The translations under genes and the position numbers were made by a program. From positions 1-17,317 of the forward strand of contig CAYHNU010000009.1 of NCBI GenBank assembly GCA_964358085.1: a stretch of DNA of 17,317 bases, read 5' to 3'. Shown one piece after another: positions 12,957 to 17,317 of this stretch. How positions within the stretch are numbered: the stretch's first letter is position 1; each line of letters starts with the position of its first letter. This DNA is from GWC2-45-19 sp964358085 (GTDB taxonomy: Bacteria > Patescibacteriota > Microgenomatia > CAZETR01 > Amesbacteraceae). A model generated the notes under the pieces. It did no database searches and had not been told where the DNA came from. It saw only the letters and a list, made by a program, of their open reading frames with translations.

Positions 12957-13997
12957 TCACAAATCATGAGACCTCACGCCCAAATCAAATTCCTCATTGG
13001 CATACCTTACCACCTGTTTCAAAACCTCAGGCTCAAATCTAACACCCAACTTTGGCCAGCGATCCCTACCTCCTATTTCCATCTGTCCAGTCCTGTACAA
13101 AGATCGTAACACATAACACGCTCGAGCGTCGCCCGAATCAGCCTCAACGCACATGCCTGCCATGGTATGCGCTAATTCAATTCCATCTCCTCCTAATTGA
13201 CCCCTATTTCGATTCTTAATTTGACGCATAAGGATTTTTCCAACTGTTTCATTATCCTCAGCCCGTCTCTGTTCTGCTATTCGCCCTGCAACGACAGCGG
13301 CATCTGTTTCTTCGGTTTGTTGATCCCTTGCCTCCCTTTCCAACCGTTCACCTCTGACCCGACGCAACCCATATCCAGCACCACTGGCAACAGCAAGTAG
13401 TAGCCCCTCGGCTACACGCATTTCCCACGATCCAGAACCACCAGTTTCCATAGCCAGCTTGTTCATCCCCAAAGCTCCCACAGTTACTATCGCCGCCGTG
13501 ATCTGCATCGCGTTAAAATTTCTCCACCCAACCTCAGACCACCCACGAATCCATCCAATCATAGCCACTGCAGCAACCGGAACACCGACTATCACCCCCC
13601 CCATCATAAAATCCGGGTGTCCATCTGGACGTACAAACTGCTGTATAAATTGAACCGCTAGTCCCACTCTTTGTGGGCTTGCCACAATAGCCGCCGCCTC
13701 TCCTCCACCCACTGCAGAAGCCACTAAGCCCATCATCGCCGGAAGGCCCCTACCCAGGTCGGTAATTCCTTCAGCTACCAACCCATCTCCGACTCCCAAT
13801 GCACGAACAACACCCGACGCTTCAAGCTCAACTCTCTCGGCTACTACAGGAACTGCCCCAACCACTGTCCCCGCAGCATCTTTGGCTGTTCTTCTCGCAA
13901 CCTCAACTCCTTCCCTGACTTCCCGGTACTTACGACCAAAGACGACCGCCGCAACAAAATCCCACGAAATATGACTATGTCCCTTCTGTTCATTCAT
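12957..13997 (-). CDS. Membrane protein of unknown function, 346 aa
   Basis: Unrecognised. It starts MNEQKGHSHISWDFVAAVVF. Residues 30-120 are Ala/Val/Gly-rich helices. Probable membrane segments are 131-150 (MMGGVIVGVPVAAVAMIGWI), 164-182 and 196-211. A charged helix follows (ERLEREARDQQTEETDAAVV), then a soluble C-terminal domain of about 100 residues with two cysteines (MCVEADSGDARACYVL). No motif gives a function. A promoter with TTGACT-N16-TATAAT lies upstream, with the -10 ending 12 nt before ATG 13997. Base use is GC-richer than the neighbours. It shares style and orientation with the 146-aa gene upstream at 14074-14514. Confidence 0.7.
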   Translation of the reverse strand: MNEQKGHSHISWDFVAAVVFGRKYREVREGVEVARRTAKDAAGTVVGAVPVVAERVELEASGVVRALGVGDGLVAEGITDLGRGLPAMMGLVASAVGGGEAAAIVASPQRVGLAVQFIQQFVRPDGHPDFMMGGVIVGVPVAAVAMIGWIRGWSEVGWRNFNAMQITAAIVTVGALGMNKLAMETGGSGSWEMRVAEGLLLAVASGAGYGLRRVRGERLEREARDQQTEETDAAVVAGRIAEQRRAEDNETVGKILMRQIKNRNRGQLGGDGIELAHTMAGMCVEADSGDARACYVLRSLYRTGQMEIGGRDRWPKLGVRFEPEVLKQVVRYANEEFDLGVRSHDL

Positions 13998-14009
13998 ACC
14001 TATTGCTAA

Positions 14010-14037
14010 ATTATAGCACTATAGGTTATATAGTCAA
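14010..14037 (-). promoter_or_regulatory. Promoter of the 346-aa gene
   Basis: Minus-strand TTGACT (14032-14037), a 16-bp spacer and TATAAT (14010-14015), 12 nt before the ATG. The spacer contains ATAACCTATAGT, a 12-mer also present in the promoter at 9857-9885. Confidence 0.6.
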
Positions 14038-14073
14038 CATCGCCCTCTGTCACCTAAATCCCGGTTTTATTTA

Positions 14074-14514
14074 TCAGAGAGCCGGGTCATTCCTGGACAA
14101 CATTTCTAGCGCAAACCCACCCTGTCTCAACGCATCTTGTTGTCTAGCCGAAAAATTATTCCATAATTCCATCAACAATGACTTATCATCTACTAAATCG
14201 TCTACTCTTTGCTGCGCCGCTAGTTCTGCTGCCGCCAGTCCATACACAAATTTATATGTTGTCACAGCCGAAGCAGACATATCCCCGGGAGACAAAACTA
14301 TCAACCATTTTCTGTCTCGCATCGGACGAAAGTTGACTTCTGCTCGGCTTGTTATCAACCCCTGCCTCAAATCTGCCCCTATTCCCAATATCATTCCCAC
14401 CGCCTGATCTGTCGCTACAGCTATCCCCACTCCGCCAGCCACCAACCCCCGCCAAGCCTCTTCCACATCAACTAGTCTTCCTGCAATCTGAATCATTTCT
14501 GCACGACTGCTCAT
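14074..14514 (-). CDS. Hypothetical protein, 146 aa
   Basis: Unrecognised soluble protein starting MSSRAEMIQIAGRLVDVEEA. It has a Gly/Ala-rich segment (GLVAGGVGIAVATDQAVGMI), a basic middle (NFRPMRDRKWLIVLSPGDMS) and a helical acidic C-terminus (QRVDDLVDDKSLLMELWNNF). The open frame reaches 14577, but that would run into fmt; ATG at 14514 is preceded at 6 nt by TATAGT. The start codons of this gene and fmt are only 20 bp apart and share one TATA core as opposed -10 boxes. Confidence 0.6.
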   Translation of the reverse strand: MSSRAEMIQIAGRLVDVEEAWRGLVAGGVGIAVATDQAVGMILGIGADLRQGLITSRAEVNFRPMRDRKWLIVLSPGDMSASAVTTYKFVYGLAAAELAAQQRVDDLVDDKSLLMELWNNFSARQQDALRQGGFALEMLSRNDPAL

Positions 14515-14520
14515 ATTTCC

Positions 14521-14528
14521 ACTATAAT
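14521..14528. promoter_or_regulatory. Bidirectional -10 element between fmt and the 146-aa gene
   Basis: ACTATAAT reads as TATAAT on the plus strand (14523-14528, 6 nt before the fmt ATG) and as TATAGT on the minus strand (14521-14526, 6 nt before the ATG at 14514). One symmetric core can open in both directions, and both mRNAs would start at their start codons. Confidence 0.6.
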
Positions 14529-14534
14529 TATGCC

Positions 14535-15344
14535 ATGTCAAAGCAAATCGTCTTTTTCGGCTCATCGCCGTTTTCAACTATTGTTCTAGAAAAGGTTCTA
14601 GGTTCTAGGTTTCAGGTTATAGGAGTCATAACCACAGAAGATAAGCCTGTCGGCCGCGGCCTAAAAATAACTCCCAACCCCGTTAAGGTTTTAGCACAAA
14701 AAAATAATATTCCGGTATATGACAGTATCACCCCCCTTCCCCCTCTTAATTTAAGAGGGGGTGGCCCGCAGGACGGGGGTGATATCGGCCTTGTGGCAGC
14801 TTATGGTCAGATCATAAAACAAGAAACATTGGATAAATTTAATGGTCAAATATACAACATTCACCCATCCCTACTGCCAAAATACCGTGGCCCTTCTCCT
14901 CTCCAGGAGCAAGTCTTAGATGGCATAGTCGAAACCGGCGTCACTATTATCCAACTTGATGCCCTCCTGGACCACGGCCCAATAGTAGCCGTCGCCCACG
15001 ACAAAATTTCACCAGACGACACTACTGAAACTCTAGGAAACAGACTTTTTGAAAAAGGCGCAAACTTATTTTTAAATCTACTGAATACCAAACACCGAAC
15101 ACCGAATATTCAAAATGAAGCCGACGCTTCATTCACCAAAAAACTCACCCGCCAGGACGGATTCGTCCCCTGGGAACAATTTCAGCCCGAAAAACTCGAC
15201 CGCCAATTCCGCGCTTTTTATAACTGGCCGGGAATTTGGACCACTACTCCTAACGGCCAGCGTCTCAAATTAATAGCCATAAAGCCTGAAATATTAGTCC
15301 AACTCGAAGGCAAAACTGTACAACACTGGCCTATTCAGAACTAA
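14535..15344 (+). CDS. fmt: Methionyl-tRNA formyltransferase
   Basis: Transfers formyl from 10-formyl-tetrahydrofolate to initiator Met-tRNA. The 269-aa protein has the N-terminal Rossmann-like start QIVFFGSSPFSTIVLE, TTEDKPVGRG, the catalytic Asn/His motif YNIHPSLLPKYRGPSPLQ, and LDHGPIVA with the catalytic Asp, then a reduced C-terminal domain. It is shorter than the usual 310 or so residues, the C-terminal tRNA-binding domain being trimmed. Two heptamer arrays (14594-14621 and 15081-15108) and a palindrome (14726-14784, giving ITPLPPLNLRGGGPQDGGD) are in frame. ATG 14535 is fixed by TATAAT 6 nt upstream; a longer reading would overlap the divergent gene. It overlaps the convergent 86-aa gene by 14 bp. 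Confidence 0.95.
   Translation: MSKQIVFFGSSPFSTIVLEKVLGSRFQVIGVITTEDKPVGRGLKITPNPVKVLAQKNNIPVYDSITPLPPLNLRGGGPQDGGDIGLVAAYGQIIKQETLDKFNGQIYNIHPSLLPKYRGPSPLQEQVLDGIVETGVTIIQLDALLDHGPIVAVAHDKISPDDTTETLGNRLFEKGANLFLNLLNTKHRTPNIQNEADASFTKKLTRQDGFVPWEQFQPEKLDRQFRAFYNWPGIWTTTPNGQRLKLIAIKPEILVQLEGKTVQHWPIQN
14594..14621. repeat. Heptamer array in fmt (1)
   Basis: GGTTCTA twice, GGTTTCA, GGTTATA; encodes VLGSRFQVIG, replacing a normal helix-strand turn. Confidence 0.7.
14726..14784. repeat. Nested palindrome inserted in fmt
   Basis: Outer arms TATCACCCCC (14726-14735) and GGGGGTGATA (14775-14784) are perfect complements. Inner arms CCCCCTCTTAA (14739-14749) and TTAAGAGGGGG (14751-14761) are also perfect. 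The resulting Pro/Leu then Gly-rich peptide has no place in normal Fmt. Similar C-run/G-run palindromes are known as dispersed repeats in other bacteria. Confidence 0.7.
15081..15108. repeat. Heptamer array in fmt (2)
   Basis: CTGAATA, CCAAACA, CCGAACA, CCGAATA; encodes LNTKHRTPNIQ in a surface loop. Confidence 0.65.
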
Positions 15345-15591
15345 CCACATCTATATATTCTCGAACCCCTGCTGTTTCTTCTGCTGTTTCTCCCTGCCCA
15401 CGAAGAGCATCTCTCCACCACTTTTGTAATTTCGCTTTCCTAAATTTGTCCAGGGTCGCCAACACTCCCACAACAAATAATTTCCTAGCATCAGTCTGTT
15501 TAGCAACCCTTCCAATCTGAGAGCTGGCATCTCCCTCATCACTTCTAATCGCAGCCGTAACCCTTCCGAACTTCCCATCTCTCAGTTCCAT
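15331..15591 (-). CDS. Small hypothetical protein, 86 aa
   Basis: Unrecognised, basic and helical. It begins MELRDGKFGRVTAAIRSDEG, and its middle ARKLFVVGVLATLDKFRKAK reads as an amphipathic helix. The ATG at 15591 comes one base after the rpmB stop codon, so it is translationally coupled to rpmB. The 3' end overlaps fmt by 14 bp. Its link to rpmB suggests a ribosome-related role, but that is only a guess from position. Confidence 0.55.
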   Translation of the reverse strand: MELRDGKFGRVTAAIRSDEGDASSQIGRVAKQTDARKLFVVGVLATLDKFRKAKLQKWWRDALRGQGETAEETAGVREYIDVVSSE

Positions 15592-15592
15592 A

Positions 15593-15817
15593 TTAAGAAG
15601 TCACCGCCACTGTTTTGACATTCGGATTTTTACCTTTAAGTTTTCTCAAACACTTCGTGCACAGCTTCATTTTGTGCCACTTGTGCAAATTAGGCTTAAA
15701 TACCTTGCGTGTGCTCTGCGCCCGCTTTTTCCACTGACCCCCCGCCACTCCCCGGTGATGAGTATGGGACTCGCCATACTGCACTCCCTTGCCGCAATTG
15801 TCACACATATACGCCAT
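15593..15817 (-). CDS. rpmB: Ribosomal protein bL28
   Basis: Large-subunit ribosomal protein. The 74-aa protein has the L28 pattern: CDNCGKGVQYGESHTHH, then KRAQSTRKVFKPNLHK and LCTKCLRKLK. The two CxxC pairs (Cys5/Cys8 and a C-terminal pair) would bind zinc, as in zinc-type L28. Length is normal. ATG at 15817 is 10 nt after minus-strand TAAAAT. The start codon is only 18 bp from that of the divergent M50 protease gene. The 86-aa gene follows with a one-base gap. Confidence 0.95.
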   Translation of the reverse strand: MAYMCDNCGKGVQYGESHTHHRGVAGGQWKKRAQSTRKVFKPNLHKWHKMKLCTKCLRKLKGKNPNVKTVAVTS

Positions 15818-15823
15818 AAGTGC

Positions 15824-15833
15824 TATGATTTTA
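15824..15833. promoter_or_regulatory. Overlapping opposed -10 boxes, rpmB / M50 protease
   Basis: Plus-strand TATGAT (15824-15829) ends 6 nt before the protease ATG at 15836. Minus-strand TAAAAT (15828-15833) ends 10 nt before the rpmB ATG at 15817. The boxes share two base pairs, so only one polymerase can bind at a time. Each -35 would fall inside the other gene. Confidence 0.5.
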
Positions 15834-15835
15834 GC

Positions 15836-16426
15836 ATGCTGGATTTACTTTTTACTAGCCCCTTAAGTTTTGTAGTCATTTTTGGCGGCATAATTATCGC
15901 CATCGGCATCCATGAGGCAGCCCACTGCTACATGGCCGATTATCTGGGCGATCCCACTCCCCGGTCTCTCGGCCGTCTGTCTCTTAATCCCTTAGTCCAC
16001 TTAGATCCTGTGGGCACCTTAGTTATCTTAGTCACCGGCGCCTTCGGTTGGGGCAAACCTTCCCCTTTCGACCCCTATAATCTGCGTAATCCCCAACGTG
16101 ATACGGCTCTCATCGCCCTGGCCGGCCCAGCCAGCAATCTCCTTCTAGCTTTTTGCCTCTCCCTCATCGCCCGTCTAGCTTCACCCCCTCAGTTCCTTTT
16201 CTCTATCCTCTTTTTTCTTATTTCTTTAAACGTCAATCTAGCCGTATTTAACCTCATTCCCATTGCTCCCCTGGATGGTTCCAAAATATTTCTCAAAAAC
16301 CAATCGAATCAATATTCCCTCATGTTGTTACTTTTACTCATCTTCCCCCTCTTCGGCGGCCACTCCCTGGCCTCCCTCATCATTTCCCCAGCTTCCAACC
16401 TCATCCTCCGTCTCCTCATCCCTTGA
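15836..16426 (+). CDS. Site-2-protease-like M50 metallopeptidase
   Basis: Intramembrane zinc peptidase family. The 196-aa protein has HEAAH at 26-30 in the first membrane helix (zinc ligands and catalytic Glu), the RSLGRLSLNPLVHLDPVGT block at 43-61, AGPASN at 96-101, and NLIPIAPLDGSK at 139-150 carrying the third zinc ligand Asp. This is the small rhomboid-like, stand-alone S2P form without PDZ or CBS domains, common in compact genomes. About five hydrophobic segments are present. ATG at 15836 follows TATGAT by 6 nt; a longer open frame upstream runs antisense to rpmB and is rejected. Substrate unknown; related proteins cleave anti-sigma factors or remnant signal peptides. Confidence 0.92.
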   Translation: MLDLLFTSPLSFVVIFGGIIIAIGIHEAAHCYMADYLGDPTPRSLGRLSLNPLVHLDPVGTLVILVTGAFGWGKPSPFDPYNLRNPQRDTALIALAGPASNLLLAFCLSLIARLASPPQFLFSILFFLISLNVNLAVFNLIPIAPLDGSKIFLKNQSNQYSLMLLLLLIFPLFGGHSLASLIISPASNLILRLLIP

Positions 16427-16620
16427 CACCCGTGTATAATTAGAGTGTCCTGCCGAGAAGGACAGTCAAAGGAGATTTTTCTTGACTAATTTCTCTAAAG
16501 TAAGGGCCGGGGCACAACTCTGTTTGGGTCCAAGTACCTGAATAGACATCTCCCTCACAGATATGTTTGGGGAAAGCTCGCCCACTTAATTTTTACTCGA
16601 GGAAAAACCTTTACTTCCTG
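16427..16620 (+). ncRNA. Candidate structured RNA of unknown class
   Basis: No coding frame is convincing here. TATAAT at 16435-16440 could start a transcript near 16447. A hairpin TGTCCT/AGGACA (16446-16451, 16459-16464) with a 7-nt loop follows. A longer helix pairs TAAG-GGC-GGGC (16501-16513) with GCTC-GCC-CTTA (16576-16588), and ACATCT/AGATATGT lies inside it. I do not recognise RNase P, SRP, tmRNA or 6S signatures. Orientation and ends are uncertain. Confidence 0.3.
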
Positions 16621-16639
16621 ATCGGCGGGATCTTTATTT

Positions 16640-16678
16640 CAGCACAATCAGCTACGATCAGCACGAAATCAGCACGAT
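16640..16678. repeat. Left inverted repeat flanking the four-helix-bundle gene
   Basis: The 22 bp at 16657-16678 match the reverse complement of 17071-17092 in 20 positions, with looser complementarity continuing outward. Each arm holds a short tandem ATCAGCACGA motif. Confidence 0.6.
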
Positions 16679-16687
16679 TGACGATGA

Positions 16688-16693
16688 TATACT
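16688..16693 (+). promoter_or_regulatory. -10 box of the four-helix-bundle gene
   Basis: TATACT ends 6 nt before the GTG start at 16700, again a leaderless spacing. It lies just inside the left inverted repeat. Confidence 0.4.
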
Positions 16694-16699
16694 GGATTT

Positions 16700-17080
16700 G
16701 TGATACAGGATGTATCTGAGCTAAGGGTTTACCAACAATCTCTAAGTTTACTTCGGCCAATATATAAGCTTGTATCCACAATTCCCTTTTCCCACGACAG
16801 GCTAAGAAAACAAATTCTGGGTTCTGCGGAAGGAGTTCCTCCACAAATTGCAGAAGGATTCGCTAAAAGAAGATCAGATAAGGAATTCAAAAGATAGCTA
16901 GAAATAGCCATGGGGTCCTCTGATGAAACAATTACTCATCTGCAAGTAATAACCATCCTTTCTGAAACCGAACATGCAATTCCCAAAGACGATTGTTTGA
17001 AGTTAATAGAGGAATATCGTCATGTTTCCAAACAAATCAATCGTCTTCGAAATAATTGGGACAGTTTCCGATCTTGCTGA
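16700..17080 (+). pseudogene. Four-helix-bundle (S23, 23S rRNA intervening-sequence type) protein with in-frame amber
   Basis: The first 65 codons read GTG-start MIQDVSELRVYQQSL, then PFSHDRLRKQILGSAEGVPP, QIAEGFAKRRSDKEFKR, which is the N-terminal half of the S23 / four helix bundle family. A TAG follows at 16895-16897. The same frame then continues as LEIAMGSSDETITHLQVI with an ISGDKEF-to-ALGS style junction typical of the family, up to TGA at 17078-17080. The combined 126 codons equal the usual family length, and the amber falls where family members usually have an aromatic residue, so TAT or TAC to TAG is the simplest explanation. No recoding is implied. The whole gene is enclosed by inverted repeats, like rRNA intervening sequences, but no rRNA gene is nearby. 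Confidence 0.75.
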
Positions 17081-17115
17081 TCTCGTGCTGATGGCTGCCG
17101 ATCCCGTGCTGCTTC
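17071..17115. repeat. Right inverted repeat flanking the four-helix-bundle gene
   Basis: Complement of the left arm, with 20 of 22 positions matching in 17071-17092. It overlaps the gene's stop codon and ends about 20 bp before the tRNA-like fragment. Confidence 0.6.
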
Positions 17116-17118
17116 TGC

Positions 17119-17124
17119 TAAAAT
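17119..17124 (+). promoter_or_regulatory. -10 box before the tRNA region
   Basis: TAAAAT would start transcription near 17131, just before the tRNA-like fragment, so the fragment would form the 5' leader of pre-tRNA-Thr. No clear -35. Confidence 0.35.
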
Positions 17125-17133
17125 TAGTCTATT

Positions 17134-17168
17134 GCCACCTTAGCTCAGCGGTAGGGCAGCTGTTTTGC
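17134..17168 (+). pseudogene. tRNA 5'-half remnant
   Basis: GCCACCT as a 5' acceptor strand, TA, then a D-arm GCTC-AGCGGTA-GGGC, then the start of an anticodon arm (GCTGTTTTG). The sequence then departs: no matching anticodon 3' strand, no T-arm and no AGGTGGC acceptor strand before the next tRNA. It resembles the 5' half of the tRNA that begins at 17185. GGGCAG and CTGCCC form a local hairpin at the break. Confidence 0.55.
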
Positions 17169-17184
17169 CTGCCCGCAGTAGCAA

Positions 17185-17255
17185 GCCTTCCTAGCTCAAT
17201 GGTAGAGCAGCGGTTTTGTAAACCGTCGATCGCAGTCCGATTCTGCGGGAAGGCT
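17185..17255 (+). tRNA. tRNA-Thr (anticodon UGU)
   Basis: Complete cloverleaf: acceptor GCCTTCC/GGAAGGC, D-arm GCTC-AATGGTA-GAGC, anticodon stem GCGGT/ACCGT with loop TTTGTAA (anticodon TGT at 17217-17219), 4-nt variable loop, and T-stem CGCAG/CTGCG. The T-loop is TCCGATT, with C where position 55 is nearly always U. The discriminator is T, and CCA is not directly encoded (CACCA follows). The anticodon reads Thr codons ACA and ACG. Confidence 0.85.
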
Positions 17256-17317
17256 CACCAATCCACCACACTTGCATCCCTCGAACAATTCATCTATTCT
17301 ACAATCATGTTCGACTT

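Noticed and set aside
14349..14534. Longer fmt reading frame
   Set aside because: It lacks homology to Fmt and lies antisense to the 146-aa gene; MSKQIVFFG at 14535 is the natural start.
15674..15835. Longer M50 protease reading frame
   Set aside because: It runs antisense through rpmB and has no membrane or protease features before MLDLLF.
16423..16440. TTGACA plus TATAAT as a normal promoter
   Set aside because: Only 6 bp separate the two hexamers, far too close; only the TATAAT may be used.
16895..16897. Genetic code change making TAG sense
   Set aside because: TAG ends mreB, the ligase gene and others at their expected lengths; one amber in a mobile-type gene is better read as a mutation.
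17307..17317. Start of a gene at ATG 17307
   Set aside because: Only three codons remain before the window ends, and the TACAAT lies too close to the ATG to support a call.

Overview
This window looks like a compact chromosomal segment from a Candidate Phyla Radiation (Patescibacteria) bacterium, most likely of the Microgenomates type. That is an inference from the gene set, the very short intergenic gaps, the many small lineage-specific proteins, and the short repeat-encoded peptides inside conserved genes. TGA and TAG both act as ordinary stops, so I see no sign of a recoded genetic code.

Layout. Positions 1-4840 are a minus-strand block: glyA (cut by the window start), a small membrane ORF, tmk, topA with an odd duplicated start, an unknown 134-aa protein, and a PaaX/Cas2-like regulator. 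Positions 4918-7669 hold mrdA (PBP2) and mreB, the cell-elongation pair. Divergent from mreB is a VapBC-like toxin-antitoxin pair (7740-8383). Positions 8393-10099 hold seven or so tiny unknown genes on both strands. Positions 10119-12039 encode an O-antigen-ligase-like membrane protein overlapped by a membrane-anchored TPR protein. Then come a small unknown gene, def (peptide deformylase), two unknown genes, fmt, rpmB with a small partner, and a site-2-protease-like M50 peptidase. The last kilobase is mostly non-coding: a possible structured RNA, a four-helix-bundle (S23/IVS) gene flanked by inverted repeats and interrupted by an amber codon, a tRNA 5'-half remnant and a tRNA-Thr(UGU).

How the genes work together. 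glyA supplies one-carbon units, fmt uses formyl-tetrahydrofolate to formylate initiator tRNA, and def removes the formyl group, so the window holds three parts of the N-formyl-methionine cycle. mrdA and mreB act in lateral wall synthesis. tmk and topA serve DNA precursor supply and topology.

Three patterns stand out. (1) About eighteen genes have a -10-like hexamer only 6-13 nt upstream of the start codon (most often 6-8), which implies widespread leaderless or near-leaderless mRNA. Two head-to-head pairs have start codons only 20 and 18 bp apart with overlapping, oppositely oriented -10 boxes. (2) At least fifteen arrays of imperfect 7-bp tandem repeats lie in frame inside glyA, topA, mrdA, the ligase gene, def and fmt, along with small palindromic insertions. 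(3) topA is preceded by a 38-codon ORF that begins with the same ten amino acids as TopA, with all nine codons after ATG differing at the third base. It is linked to topA by an ATGA overlap and contains a GC-rich hairpin.
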